Shown piece after piece: positions 27,236 through 36,686 of a stretch of DNA of 64,000 nucleotides (the first letter of the stretch is position 1; the number at the start of each line of letters is the position of its first letter). A model generated the notes under the pieces. The model was not told the origin of the DNA. It saw only the letters and a list, made by a program, of their open reading frames with translations, and searched no databases. Origin of the DNA: Domibacillus sp. PGB-M46. Its GTDB lineage: Bacteria > Bacillota > Bacilli > Bacillales > Domibacillaceae. Made by a program: the position numbers and the translations under genes. The stretch covers positions 1 to 64,000 of the forward strand of contig NZ_JAKGCR010000017.1 in the NCBI RefSeq assembly GCF_022668875.1, in the 5' to 3' direction.

Positions 27236-28279
27236 TCAGCGCCCATTTGGATAAATCATAATTTTTAGTGTGTTTTTCTTATCTTGAATGGCTTTTTCAA
27301 AAGCTGCTTCTACATCCTGAAGCGAATCATAGTGATCCGTTATAATTTTCTCGATATCAATCTTGCTTTCTGACAACAACTGAATCGCTTTTGGGTATGT
27401 ATGGTGATAGCGAAACACCCCTCTTATATCGATTTCCTTGTTAATAATTTGGGCAATGTTAAGCGATGCTTCATCTTCCGAAGACATCCCAACGATGACT
27501 GCTTTACCGCCACGACGCACGCCCGAGATCATGCTTTTTAACGCTGCTGGGCTTCCCGCTGTTTCGATGGCCACATCCACGCCGAGTCCATTTGTATATT
27601 CTAAGATCTTTTCCTCAAACGACTCAGTTTTTACATTAATCACTCGGTCTGCACCCAGCTCTTTTGCTTTATCCAAGCGCGTCTGTTCTAAATCAACGCC
27701 AATAATTAATCCTGCACCACTCATTTTTGCTGCTGCAGCCGTCAGCAAGCCAATGGGGCCCATACCTAAAATAAGCACCGTATCACCGGCCTTTACTTCT
27801 CCCCTGCTGCAGGCATGAAGGCCCACAGAAAACGGTTCTATTAACGCACCGGTTTCGTCACTCATACTATCTGGGATTGGAAACACAAGATCGCTGCGCA
27901 TCGCAATGTACTGGCAGAAAGCACCGTCATATGGGGGCGTTGCTAAAAACTCCACTTCCTTGCATAGATTGTAGCGCCCGCTTTGGCACTGAACGCATGT
28001 GCCGCATGTTTTACCAGGTTCAATGGCAACCCGCTGGCCTTTTTGAAAACCCTGGACACCCTCCCCAAGTTCTACAATCTCCCCCGACACTTCATGGCCT
28101 AAAATAATTGGCTTTTCTACAATAAAGTCGCCGATTTTTCCATGCTCGTAATAATGAATATCCGATCCGCACAAACCAACTGCTTTCACTTTAATCAAGA
28201 CTTCATTGTCAGCAGGAACCGGGTTGCTCTGTTCCTGCACATCAATTTCTTTTGGTTTCTGCAATACGGCTGACTGCAT
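27236..28279 (-). CDS. Zinc polyol dehydrogenase (xylitol/sorbitol DH-like)
   Basis: Medium-chain zinc dehydrogenase of 347 residues. Catalytic zinc ligands Cys37, His62/Glu63 and Glu148; structural zinc Cys92, Cys95, Cys98, Cys106; NAD motif GMGPIG at 172-177 with Asp-containing beta-2 (GVDLEQTR) implying NAD. The pattern GLCGSDIHYYEHGKIGDF is typical of xylitol and sorbitol dehydrogenases, which would oxidise xylitol to D-xylulose and feed xylulokinase. SD AAGGAGG. Located between the two Gfo/Idh genes of the XylR-linked operon. Confidence 0.92.
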   Translation of the reverse strand: MQSAVLQKPKEIDVQEQSNPVPADNEVLIKVKAVGLCGSDIHYYEHGKIGDFIVEKPIILGHEVSGEIVELGEGVQGFQKGQRVAIEPGKTCGTCVQCQSGRYNLCKEVEFLATPPYDGAFCQYIAMRSDLVFPIPDSMSDETGALIEPFSVGLHACSRGEVKAGDTVLILGMGPIGLLTAAAAKMSGAGLIIGVDLEQTRLDKAKELGADRVINVKTESFEEKILEYTNGLGVDVAIETAGSPAALKSMISGVRRGGKAVIVGMSSEDEASLNIAQIINKEIDIRGVFRYHHTYPKAIQLLSESKIDIEKIITDHYDSLQDVEAAFEKAIQDKKNTLKIMIYPNGR

Positions 28280-28291
28280 AGCAATTCCTCC

Positions 28292-29410
28292 TTATTTTCC
28301 CGACATGAGATCATGAAAATTATCCTGGTCAATGCCTGTTGGAAACGGGGCCGGCTGGTCACATGTACTGCTCAACTCATAATGCTTTCCTTGTTCGGCA
28401 GCATCATGAAACCCATGCATAATATCAAGTACATGATAGGCAAGGTCGCCGCTTGCTCTTGGTGAGCGGCCTTCTAAAATGGCATACGCCATTTCCGAAA
28501 GGCCAATCCCACGGCTGTTTTCTGAAAAACCATGTGTCAGCGGAATGTCTGACCACTGTTCCTGCCCTTTTCGACGCACCCGCACAGGGCCACCAAATGT
28601 ATTTGGGTCTGGCACAACAAGACTGCCTTCATCTCCGTACACTTCAATGTAAGGTAAATTATGATGCCACGTATCAAAGCTTGTAATAATCGAAGCGACG
28701 GCTCCTTGATGGAACTCCATAATGCCGTTAATCTGCGTTGGCGTATTGACTTGGATTTTCTCTCCACGCTTTGGCTCGCTTAAAATAGTCCGTTCTGGGA
28801 ATGTCACGCTTGCAGCACCTGTCACCCGCTTCACAGATCCTATCATTGAAATAAGTGCTGTAATATAGTAAGGTCCCATATCAAACATCGGGCCGCCGCC
28901 TTTTTGATAGTAAAATCCTGGGTCTGGATGCCAATGCTCGTGGCCATGGTTCATCATAAAAGCGGTTGCAGATACAGGTCGCCCGATCCATCCATCTTCA
29001 ATTAACTTGCGCGCGGTTTGAATGCCTCCACCTAAAAATGTATCCGGTGCATTTCCGACGTAGCAGCCGCTTTCTTTTGCGGCTTCCTGAATGGCTTGTC
29101 CTTCTTCACGTGTTACAGCGAGCGGTTTTTCACTGTATACATGCTTCCCGGCTTTTAACGCCTGAACAGCAATATCGGCATGGGCAGCCGGAATCGTCAA
29201 GTTTAAAACTAGGTCAATATCCGGGTCCTGGATCAATTCTTCCGGTGAATAGGCTTTTTCGATTTTATGTTTTTCAGCTATTTCTTTTGCCCGGCTTAAA
29301 TCCAAATCCGCACATGCTGTGATATCATAAAAATTAAACTTTTTTGCATTTTCAAGGTAAATGCCGCTGATAAATCCACATCCAATTAACCCTACACGTA
29401 CTTTTTTCAT
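28292..29410 (-). CDS. Gfo/Idh/MocA family oxidoreductase
   Basis: A 372-residue paralogue-type dehydrogenase: VGLIGCGFISGIYLENAKK, ACADLD, HVYSEKPLAVT and KGGGPMFDMGPYYITALISMIG. It shares the fold but not obvious close identity with the Gfo protein at 26-27.2 kb. SD GAAGGAAA. First intact gene of the operon; upstream is a dead ABC permease. Likely oxidises a sugar or glycoside intermediate; substrate unresolved. Confidence 0.9.
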   Translation of the reverse strand: MKKVRVGLIGCGFISGIYLENAKKFNFYDITACADLDLSRAKEIAEKHKIEKAYSPEELIQDPDIDLVLNLTIPAAHADIAVQALKAGKHVYSEKPLAVTREEGQAIQEAAKESGCYVGNAPDTFLGGGIQTARKLIEDGWIGRPVSATAFMMNHGHEHWHPDPGFYYQKGGGPMFDMGPYYITALISMIGSVKRVTGAASVTFPERTILSEPKRGEKIQVNTPTQINGIMEFHQGAVASIITSFDTWHHNLPYIEVYGDEGSLVVPDPNTFGGPVRVRRKGQEQWSDIPLTHGFSENSRGIGLSEMAYAILEGRSPRASGDLAYHVLDIMHGFHDAAEQGKHYELSSTCDQPAPFPTGIDQDNFHDLMSGK

Positions 29411-29442
29411 TTCTTTTCCTTCTTTCTAAAATGAAATCAATA

Positions 29443-29930
29443 TTATCCTTTTACAGAACCTGCAGCCACGCCTTTTACAATTTTTTCTTGCGCGAAGAAA
29501 TAAACAAGTAGCAAAGGCAGGCTGGTCATTGTCCGTGAAGCCATAATCATGGGTACATTAATAGAGAATTCTCCATAAAAGTCACGCAAGCCGAGCGGCA
29601 GCGTATAATTTTCGGGTGAATCAGTCAAGATCAGGGCAAAAATGAACTCATTCCAAATGTGAATGAAGTGATAAATAGATACTGTCGAAATGGCAGGGGT
29701 CAGTGATGGGAACAAAATTCGCCAAAACTACATAAAGTGATGGCATCCATCCATTTTAGCGGATTCTCCTAATTCTTTCGGAAGATCCTGTAAGAAAAGA
29801 GTGAAAATCACGACCGAAATCGGCAGGGCAAATGCCACTCCTAGACCAATCAGTGCCTAATTCGTGTCATAAGTGCCGAGGTTGATTGTCATCAAGTAAA
29901 TAGGAACAACTTGCTTTTGAACAACCCAGT
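29443..29930 (-). pseudogene. ABC sugar permease (MalG type), decayed
   Basis: The C-terminal half of a MalG-like permease is readable: VAFALPISVVIFTLFLQDLP and ELGESAKMDG, then FWRILFPSLTPAIST, FIFALILT and AQEKIVKGVAAGSVKG at the end. Two in-frame stops interrupt it (TAG before FWRILFP, and TAA before ALIGLGV), and the N-terminal part is missing. The EAA-like loop (ESAKMDG) is partly kept. The importer that once belonged to this operon is therefore lost. Confidence 0.85.
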
Positions 29931-30060
29931 TACCCCCTGAATGTGATCATGCCTAATCATATGTAACCGTATTCATTTCACCATAAGCAAAAAGTGATTA
30001 GCCTCCCCTCAATTATGAAATATGTGACTATAATCTTACATTAAGAATAACAGCCGAATC

Positions 30061-30085
30061 TTAGTTTGTCCAGCGAACCAACTAT
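30061..30085 (-). promoter_or_regulatory. XylR operator upstream of the decayed permease operon
   Basis: A 25-bp element starting TTAGTTTGTCC and ending GAACCAACTAT, with a strong left arm and two changes in the right arm. It lies about 130 bp upstream of the permease relic and should control the gfo / polyol dehydrogenase / gfo / thuA genes. Confidence 0.75.
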
Positions 30086-30118
30086 TTTTATACTCAATCG
30101 AAATTGTTATAAGTTTAA

Positions 30119-30460
30119 TTCATTGATAAAATTTGCAGTGTTATCAAAAGAAGAAAGCTATCGGGTTAATGCGGCTGATCTTGGCCTTCGGTCTCCTTCT
30201 CTACTAAAAGATTGGATGAAAAGGACAAAATAGAAGAAGCCTTTGATCGGAGTGGGAAGGGACCGGGTTCAAATGAAAAAATTCACTCAACGGTCGCCTA
30301 AGACCTGTCTAATAATGAAGTCGTTACTTGGAATCTTTCCCGCCGAAATAATATAATGTTACAAATACCCCATCCGAATTGGCTATAAAAAAAAGACGTA
30401 TATGGAGCCGTTATCCATTCAGATCAAGGCTTCCAGCATATACGTCTAAGTGATATAACA
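30119..30460 (+). pseudogene. IS3-family element, decayed with internal deletion
   Basis: OrfA-like SKEESYRVNAADLGLRSP and a DWMKRTK-stop are followed within 150 bp by OrfB-like NNEVVTWNLSRRNN and YGAVIHSDQGFQ, the second DDE-domain Asp motif. Most of the transposase is deleted and frames are broken. Confidence 0.75.
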
Positions 30461-30568
30461 TATGACCAGTCAATCGGGCTTTTTTATTTTTTCATTCTAG
30501 GCTTGATTATTAGTATGAACGAAATATTGCTACTAATAGCAGCTTGTCTTTTTTGAAATTTGCGACAA

Positions 30569-31738
30569 TTATTTTTTGCTTGAAATGTCAAGCCACACAG
30601 CAAAAATCAAAATAGAGCCTTTAACGATGTATTGCCAAAACGTCTCAATATTCATCATGCTCATTCCGTTATCAATACTAGCCATGATAAGGGCACCAAT
30701 AATCGCACCCATAATTTTTCCTTTTCCACCCATTAAACTTGTTCCGCCGATTACACAGGCCGCAATTACATCTAATTCAAGCATGTTACCGGCACTTACC
30801 GTTGCCGCATTTAATCTGCTTGTTAAAAGCACTCCTGCTACTCCTGCTAGTGCGCCCATTAAGATAAAGACGTACAATACATTTCGTTTAATATTAATCC
30901 CTGAGAGCGCTGCAGCTTCAGCGTTACCGCCGATCGCATATACATATCGTCCGAAAGATGTTTTCAGAGATACAAAAAGGAACAATCCAGCAAATGAAAC
31001 AGCAATCAGCATTGAAATAGGAATTCCCAAATAACGATTTAACATATAAGTAATTAATAAAGTAAAAAAGGAATAAACTGCAACTTTACCATAATCAACA
31101 AAAGTAGATGGAACGGCTAAGCCCATGCTTTGGCGTTTCGCTCTCATACGTGCGGTTGACACAAAGAGAAGGACAACACTGATTGCGGCAATTATATAAC
31201 CTATACTGTATGGTAAGTAGCTATTTCCGATAAGTTTAAAGCTGTTATTTAACGGAGCTATTGTCTGTCCTTCACTAATCCCAATTAAAATTCCACGAAA
31301 AATCAACATACCACCTAATGTCACAATAAAAGCGGGTACAGCACGATAGGCAACCCACCAACCTTGCCATAAACCTACAAGAGCACCAACTGCAACGGCA
31401 ACAATGACAACAACAACTGTATTCATTCCAAACCAAACTTGGAGAATTGCTGCGATTCCACCAGTTAAACCTACTAAAGATCCAATAGATAAATCAATAT
31501 GCCCGGCGACAATAATAAGAGTCATTCCAATTGCAAGGACGGCGACAACAGACATCTGTGTAAACAAATTTGACAGATTACGAGAGGATAAAAATTCACC
31601 ATTTGTAAAAAATCCAAAAATGAGTGCAATTAAAACGAGTGCAATGATCAATGTATAAGCTTGAAAATCAAGTTTAAAGCTCAGTTTTTTATTTTCTTTA
31701 GGAATTACATTAGCATTAGTAGGCAATGGATTGTTCAC
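30569..31738 (-). CDS. xylH: D-xylose ABC transporter permease
   Basis: Ribose/xylose-type permease of 389 residues with about ten membrane helices: AIGMTLIIVAGHIDLSIGSLVGL and YAIGGNAEAAALSGINIKRN (the coupling loop) are hallmarks, and the large size with a central extra segment matches XylH. GTG start at 31738 with SD AGGAGGG 7 nt away; it overlaps the end of xylG by 23 bp, indicating translational coupling. Moves D-xylose across the membrane, energised by XylG. Confidence 0.95.
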   Translation of the reverse strand: MNNPLPTNANVIPKENKKLSFKLDFQAYTLIIALVLIALIFGFFTNGEFLSSRNLSNLFTQMSVVAVLAIGMTLIIVAGHIDLSIGSLVGLTGGIAAILQVWFGMNTVVVVIVAVAVGALVGLWQGWWVAYRAVPAFIVTLGGMLIFRGILIGISEGQTIAPLNNSFKLIGNSYLPYSIGYIIAAISVVLLFVSTARMRAKRQSMGLAVPSTFVDYGKVAVYSFFTLLITYMLNRYLGIPISMLIAVSFAGLFLFVSLKTSFGRYVYAIGGNAEAAALSGINIKRNVLYVFILMGALAGVAGVLLTSRLNAATVSAGNMLELDVIAACVIGGTSLMGGKGKIMGAIIGALIMASIDNGMSMMNIETFWQYIVKGSILIFAVWLDISSKK

Positions 31739-33254
31739 GAATCTTCCCTCCTGTGGCACATGCCATAATTTTTTCCTGTGTGGCTTCTTTCCTTGTAAAT
31801 TCACCACTAATACTTCCTTCTGTCATGACTAATATTCGGTCTGACATTCCAAGAACCTCTGGCAATTCAGAAGATATAATGACAATTCCAACCCCTTGCT
31901 CTGCAAGTTCATTAATAATTTTATAGATTTCATATTTTGCACCTACGTCAATGCCCCTTGTTGGTTCATCTAAAATAAGGATTTTAGGATTATTTAATAT
32001 CCATTTGCTGAGGACAACCTTTTGCTGATTACCTCCACTCAACTGACCAACCTTAGTTTCAAGACTAGGGGCCTTTAATTTCATTTTTCTTGTTATCTCA
32101 TCTGCACGCTTTACTTCAAGCGCATCGTCAATAATGTTAAACTTCATGACTTTGTTTAACGCAACAAGCGTCGAGTTTTTTGCAATGTCCATTCCCAGAA
32201 TAAGCCCATATCTTTTTCGGTCTTCTGAAACGTAGGCTAAGCCTTCTTGAATGGCATCGGCCGGCTTTTGAATATTTGTTTCTTTTCCATCAATAATCAC
32301 TTTCCCTTGCTTTTTCCCTTTAAGTCCTCCAAATAGGCTGGTGAATAGCTCACTCCTTCCAGCACCCATCAATCCAGAAAATCCAAGAATTTCTCCTTTT
32401 TTCAATGTAAATGACACATTTTTTATGATTGATTTTCCACTATGTGCTTCAAAAGAAGAATAGTTTTCTACTTGTAAGATTGATTCTCCTATTAATCGAG
32501 CCTGATAAGGGAAAAGCTCCGTCAGTTCTCTTCCAACCATTTTTGTTACTATTTTATCCTCTGAAAGCTCTTTAATTGGATCTGTGCTGATTGTTTGCCC
32601 ATCGCGCAAGATGGTTACGGTATCAGCTAGTGTCATAACTTCTCCAAGTTTGTGGGAGATGTAAATACACGTAACACCTTTTGACCTTAAATCTTTTAAG
32701 AGTCCTATTAAAATCTCGACATCACTCTCTGTTAATGCAGCAGTTGGTTCATCTAAAATCAAAATGTCTGTTTTATTAGTAAGTGCCTTTGCAATCTCGA
32801 TTAATTGTTGTTTTCCTACTGTTAAGTCACCAACCTTTGTTTGCGGATCAATATTTAACCCAATGTTGCTGAGCCACTTCTGCGCCTCGGCATTTATCTT
32901 GTTCCAATTAATCACCTTTTGTCTCATAAGGTCGTGGCTAAGAAAAAGATTTTCAGCAACTGTCATTTCTTCTACAAGTGCAAGTTCTTGATAAATAATG
33001 GATACGCCGGCTTGTCTCGATTCCTTTATGGATTTAAAGAACACGGCCTCTCCGTTGATTAAGATCTGGCCACTGTATGTACCTACTGGATATACACCAC
33101 TTAAAATTTTCATTAATGTTGATTTTCCAGCCCCATTTTCACCGCACAACGCATGGATTTCCCCTTTACGTACAGAAAAAGTCACGTTATCTAATGCTTT
33201 TACACCAGGAAAGACTTTTGTAATACCCTTCATTTGAAGTGCGAAAGTACCCAT
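31716..33254 (-). CDS. xylG: D-xylose ABC transporter ATP-binding protein
   Basis: Double-ATPase sugar ABC protein of 512 residues. N-terminal half has Walker A GENGAGKST at 38-46 and Walker B ILILDEPTAAL; the C-terminal half has a degenerate Walker A (GLMGAGRSE), LSGGNQQKVVLSKW and ILDEPTRGID. Cytoplasmic ATPase driving XylH. SD AAGGAGG. Second gene of xylFGH. Confidence 0.95.
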   Translation of the reverse strand: MGTFALQMKGITKVFPGVKALDNVTFSVRKGEIHALCGENGAGKSTLMKILSGVYPVGTYSGQILINGEAVFFKSIKESRQAGVSIIYQELALVEEMTVAENLFLSHDLMRQKVINWNKINAEAQKWLSNIGLNIDPQTKVGDLTVGKQQLIEIAKALTNKTDILILDEPTAALTESDVEILIGLLKDLRSKGVTCIYISHKLGEVMTLADTVTILRDGQTISTDPIKELSEDKIVTKMVGRELTELFPYQARLIGESILQVENYSSFEAHSGKSIIKNVSFTLKKGEILGFSGLMGAGRSELFTSLFGGLKGKKQGKVIIDGKETNIQKPADAIQEGLAYVSEDRKRYGLILGMDIAKNSTLVALNKVMKFNIIDDALEVKRADEITRKMKLKAPSLETKVGQLSGGNQQKVVLSKWILNNPKILILDEPTRGIDVGAKYEIYKIINELAEQGVGIVIISSELPEVLGMSDRILVMTEGSISGEFTRKEATQEKIMACATGGKIREQSIAY

Positions 33255-33315
33255 GTTGATGGCCTCCTTATTAAAGATAAGGGGTATTTCCCCTTATCCT
33301 GTTCAACTTTTATTT

Positions 33316-34398
33316 TTATGGACGTGGTGGACGCTCATTCTCAGGGACATTTTTGTAAATCTCATCATAGGAATGGAAACCATCTTTTACAATAGTGTCA
33401 ACAATATTTTCTTTATCTACCATAATTGGATCTAGTTTAATGAATGGTACATCCATTTTCCCGTTATTAACAGAACCCTCAGCCACAATATTCTCCCCAT
33501 TCGCAAGTTTAACCGCGACTTCTGCACTCATTTCTGCAATAGTTTTAATTGGTTTATACACTGTCATTGATTGCGTACCTTCTGCAATACGTTGAACACC
33601 TGTAATGTCAGCATCTTGTCCGGAAACCACTACTTTTCCAGCCAGGTTTTGACCTGATAAAGCTTGAATGGCGCCGCCAGCCGTATTATCATTTGAAGTC
33701 ACAACAGCATCAATTTGGTTTTTATTAGCTGTAAGCGCATTCTCCATTATTTTGAGTGCTTCGTTTGCTTCCCAGTTCTTTGCCCATTGATCCCCTATAA
33801 TTTCAATGTCACCTTTATCTACCAGAGGCTGGATAATGTTCATTTGTCCTTCCCTAAACATCTTTGCATTGTTATCGGTCGGTGATCCGCCCATTAAAAA
33901 GTATTTACCTTTGGGAACTTTATTTACCAGGTATTCTGCCTGCATTTCTCCAACGCGTATATTATCGAAGGAAACATATGCATCTATTTCTGAATTATTG
34001 ATTAAACGATCGTATGCTAATACCGGAATACCTTCCGCTTTTGCTTGATCGACAACAGGTGTCAAAGAATCAGAGTTTATAGGAATAATAACAAGTACAT
34101 CAATCCCCTGTGAAAGCATATTTTGAATTTGTGACAATTGCTTTGCCTCATCACCATCTGCCGATTGAACTAAGACTTCACTTCCGAGTTTTTCGGCCTT
34201 CTTAACAAATATATCTCTGTCATGTTGCCATCTTTCTAAAGATAAGTCCGATACAGAAAGACCAATTCTAATCTCCTTATCAGCTTGCTCTGAATTGCTA
34301 CCGCTTACATTTTTTCCTGCATCTTGCCCGCAGGCTGCCAGAATAAATACCAGTAACGATATCATTAAAACGTTTAGAAACCCCTTACATTTATTCAT
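33316..34398 (-). CDS. xylF: D-xylose-binding lipoprotein
   Basis: Extracytoplasmic sugar-binding protein of 360 residues with a lipoprotein signal: lipobox LAAC with Cys23. Periplasmic-binding-protein fold of the ribose/xylose cluster (IGLSVSDLSLERWQHDRDIF, then DVLVIIPINSDSL, VISYDRL-like AYDRLI and VVSGQDADITGVQRI). SD AAAGGGGGG. First gene of xylFGH. A 10-bp-armed palindrome (34471-34502) upstream matches the XylR operators. Confidence 0.95.
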   Translation of the reverse strand: MNKCKGFLNVLMISLLVFILAACGQDAGKNVSGSNSEQADKEIRIGLSVSDLSLERWQHDRDIFVKKAEKLGSEVLVQSADGDEAKQLSQIQNMLSQGIDVLVIIPINSDSLTPVVDQAKAEGIPVLAYDRLINNSEIDAYVSFDNIRVGEMQAEYLVNKVPKGKYFLMGGSPTDNNAKMFREGQMNIIQPLVDKGDIEIIGDQWAKNWEANEALKIMENALTANKNQIDAVVTSNDNTAGGAIQALSGQNLAGKVVVSGQDADITGVQRIAEGTQSMTVYKPIKTIAEMSAEVAVKLANGENIVAEGSVNNGKMDVPFIKLDPIMVDKENIVDTIVKDGFHSYDEIYKNVPENERPPRP

Positions 34399-34470
34399 CT
34401 GCTTGCCCCCCTTTTTTTATCAGATAAGAGTTTGAATACTCTTAATCTTGGAATTGAGTATAGCAGGGGT

Positions 34471-34502
34471 AACTTTGTTTGTCTAGTAGATAAACAAAGT
34501 TT
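34471..34502 (-). promoter_or_regulatory. XylR operator upstream of xylFGH
   Basis: Arms AACTTTGTTT and AAACAAAGTT separated by GTCTAGTAGAT. The arms are perfect but use CTTTGTTT for the usual TTAGTTTG, so it is a divergent member. It lies about 75 bp upstream of xylF. Confidence 0.7.
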
Positions 34503-34572
34503 CGTATTAATAAATAATAGTGAGCTATATGAGATTACCGTAGCGTATTTTAGCATAGGCACCAATAAAAAA

Positions 34573-34612
34573 TTTGAACAAAAAATTAGCGCCGCATTCC
34601 CCTTCAAAATCT
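34573..34612 (+). repeat. Dispersed repeat copy
   Basis: TTGAACAAAAAATTAGCGCC followed by GCATTCCCCTTCAAAATCT. It is identical at 38 of 39 positions with the reverse complement of 46293-46331 and shares its first 20 bases with the arm of the palindrome at 19667-19742. No gene is attached. Confidence 0.8.
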
Positions 34613-34898
34613 CCAATTTAACAGAGGAACCACGAATGTATATTAAAAGTATGCTTACAAGAACCACAGAAGTGGGTAGTTGTTCAAATAGATGAAAAGG
34701 ATTCTAAATAAAATGGAAGTAGATAAATGGAATTTTTAGATAAAGTGCTTATTTCTAGTGAATTTGTTACTTCGATCAATAAAGGTTTATGGACATTTTT
34801 CATTCTTGAAGTAATTTTTATCAGCATTTAATTTGGAAGTTTCCTGTAATCAAAAAATAAAGCAGATAACAACTAAATCGGCAGGAGGAGAGATCACT

Positions 34899-35165
34899 AT
34901 GAAGTTATCATTCAACAACCAAATTAAAGAAATTGGTTTTACCGATGCTCTTGAAGTAGCTACTAACAAATTATTTGTACTAGCATCACAAAAGACTATT
35001 CCGATGTGGAAAGTATATGATGTAGAACATATTGAAAATATGGAAAACAATTGTAAGCGTTATGATGTAGCACTTTATGATACAGAAGATATGTCTGGTG
35101 ATCCTGTATTTAAAACGGCAATAGAGGTTTATGATAATACAATTGAAATAGACTTGGGAGAGTAA
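34899..35165 (+). CDS. Hypothetical 88-residue protein
   Basis: Small acidic protein of about 88 residues starting at the ATG at 34899 with SD GGAGGAGA; the upstream in-frame codons lack an SD. No membrane segment, no cysteine-rich motif except a single Cys. I do not recognise the family. A clear terminator follows at 35183-35230, so it is a single-gene unit between xylF and the PAS chemoreceptor. Confidence 0.75.
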   Translation: MKLSFNNQIKEIGFTDALEVATNKLFVLASQKTIPMWKVYDVEHIENMENNCKRYDVALYDTEDMSGDPVFKTAIEVYDNTIEIDLGE

Positions 35166-35182
35166 TTATTTGCGTGCAGAAA

Positions 35183-35230
35183 AACCTGCGTAGCAGTCTT
35201 ATAAAAGGACTTGCGCAGGTTCTGCGTTTT
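35183..35230 (+). terminator. Intrinsic terminator of the hypothetical gene
   Basis: Outer stem AACCTGCG / CGCAGGTT with an inner AGTC-CTT / AAGGACT pairing, followed by CTGCGTTTT. Confidence 0.75.
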
Positions 35231-35301
35231 ATGTTTAAAGTGCTAGCATATTAACCATCAACTAGATTTGGTCTGCATACAACATACAGTATAGTAACCT
35301 C

Positions 35302-36126
35302 TCAATTAGACATGTCTTCAAATTCGTCCATATTCTTGCTGATTTCAGATTGTGTTTTCATGACTTCGTTTTGTGATTTTTCAGTTATATCACTAACCAC
35401 CGCGACTCCTTTTGTGATGCTTTCCACATTTGAATTCACTTGTTCAATGGCTGTATTAACATAGCCGGCTAGTTTTCGTACTTCTTCTGCCACCACGGCA
35501 AAACCACGTCCATGTTCCCCCGCTCTTGCTGCTTCAATAGCTGCATTTAATGCCAGGATATTAGTTTGTAAAGAGATATTTCGTATTTTTTCAGCTGTAT
35601 CGCTTATTAAATCAACCTGTTCCTTTAATGATTGAAACGCCTTCATGTTCTCTTTAGAATTATCGTTAATCACGTTGCCTAAATTGATAGACAAATCTTT
35701 AAGTTGAGAAACAATTTTTATCCCTTTTTCTTCACGTTCTGTTATATCCGTTGCAATTTTAAGTACAGCAGTTACTTCTCCTTCTTCGTTTTGAACAGGG
35801 ATGTACGTAGCTTCAAGCCAAAGCAGGTTCCCTTTTTTATCAACCCGTTGAATTTTCCCCTGGTGCTTTGTTCCTTTTTCAAGTTTAATCCATAGTTCTT
35901 TATATTCTTTGCTATTTACAAAATCTGCTGTACAAAACTGCTTATGCGCCTTACCTTTCATCTCATATAATGAATACCCTAAAGCTTTTGCAAAGTTTTC
36001 ATTTGCCCAAATAACTTCCCTGTTTAAGTTAAATTCTATCATCCCTAAATTAGATTCTAATGCGGCCATAACGGATACCGGATCTAATACTTGTGTGCTT
36101 ACATGAGCACCTAAAAGAGTGTCCAT
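35302..36126 (-). CDS. Soluble PAS-domain chemoreceptor (MCP signalling domain)
   Basis: Cytosolic receptor of 274 residues. PAS domain at about 20-130 ([23 protein letters not shown] ... [20 protein letters not shown], then [10 protein letters not shown]), followed by a short MCP signalling hairpin with the conserved tip at about 187-214 ([22 protein letters not shown]). No transmembrane helix, so it senses an internal cue such as redox or a small ligand and signals to CheA/CheW. SD AAGGGGAAG. The gene sits directly behind a c-di-GMP-I riboswitch and terminator, so its synthesis should depend on c-di-GMP, tying motility signalling to that messenger. Confidence 0.93.
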   Translation of the reverse strand: MDTLLGAHVSTQVLDPVSVMAALESNLGMIEFNLNREVIWANENFAKALGYSLYEMKGKAHKQFCTADFVNSKEYKELWIKLEKGTKHQGKIQRVDKKGNLLWLEATYIPVQNEEGEVTAVLKIATDITEREEKGIKIVSQLKDLSINLGNVINDNSKENMKAFQSLKEQVDLISDTAEKIRNISLQTNILALNAAIEAARAGEHGRGFAVVAEEVRKLAGYVNTAIEQVNSNVESITKGVAVVSDITEKSQNEVMKTQSEISKNMDEFEDMSN

Positions 36127-36166
36127 TCAAAAATCTTCCCCTTAATATAATATATGTTGTATACAC

Positions 36167-36194
36167 AAAAAAGCCTGCCAAAAGAATGGCAGGC
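36167..36194 (-). terminator. Riboswitch expression-platform terminator
   Basis: Stem GCCTGCCA / TGGCAGGC with loop TTCTTT and a T6 tail on the minus strand, between the c-di-GMP aptamer and the chemoreceptor gene. The same hairpin follows the second aptamer at 63.8 kb. Confidence 0.9.
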
Positions 36195-36251
36195 TTACTC
36201 AAATAAGGAATTATCTGTTTCATTTTAAAACAATCCCTTTTTCAAATCATC

Positions 36252-36346
36252 CTATTCCTTCGGTAACCCGGCGATCATAGCTTCATAAAACTTTAGACCC
36301 GTAGCTTTGCGCCCTTACCTTTCGATAAGTTTGCCATTATCGTAGA
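36252..36346 (-). ncRNA. c-di-GMP-I (GEMM-I) riboswitch
   Basis: On the minus strand: ATGGCAAAC, the CGAAAG GNRA-tetraloop hairpin, GGGCGCAAAGC, TACGGGTCTAAA, and the closing GCCGGGTTACCGAAGG. These are the conserved blocks of the class I cyclic di-GMP aptamer in the right order, and a terminator follows. The aptamer is nearly identical to the one at 63.86-63.95 kb, including flanking promoter-side sequence. Confidence 0.95.
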
Positions 36347-36467
36347 ACTTTATAATAGGTATTTATTATTATAGTACTTATGTCGTGATTATATATCCAT
36401 TTGGATATTTATTCAAGACTATTTTAAAAGTAGGTATCTCCTTTAATTTTATCATCTTTGGCGAGAA

Positions 36468-36511
36468 TACCCCCACTTCAACCGTCAGGTAAGTGGGTGG
36501 TAGTTCAATGG
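36468..36511 (+). repeat. IS200/IS605-type right-end relic
   Basis: GAATACCCCCACTTCAACC, then GTCAGGTAAGTGGGTGG and TAGTTCAA; the CCCCACTT/AAGTGGG hairpin near the end is typical of these elements. Close to the copy at 11372-11440. Confidence 0.5.
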
Positions 36512-36686
36512 CAGATAACCTCCTATAGAATGATCATCACTTTTTCTATTGGTGTATTCTATATTCGCTCACAAAAGGTTTTTTCGCTTCTCTTTGTCCT
36601 CATTAATAAAAATGGGCATTTTAGATATTATTTAGAAAGACTGGCTTTCCCAGCGTCAATACTATAATAAAAAGGCTAAAGAAGCC

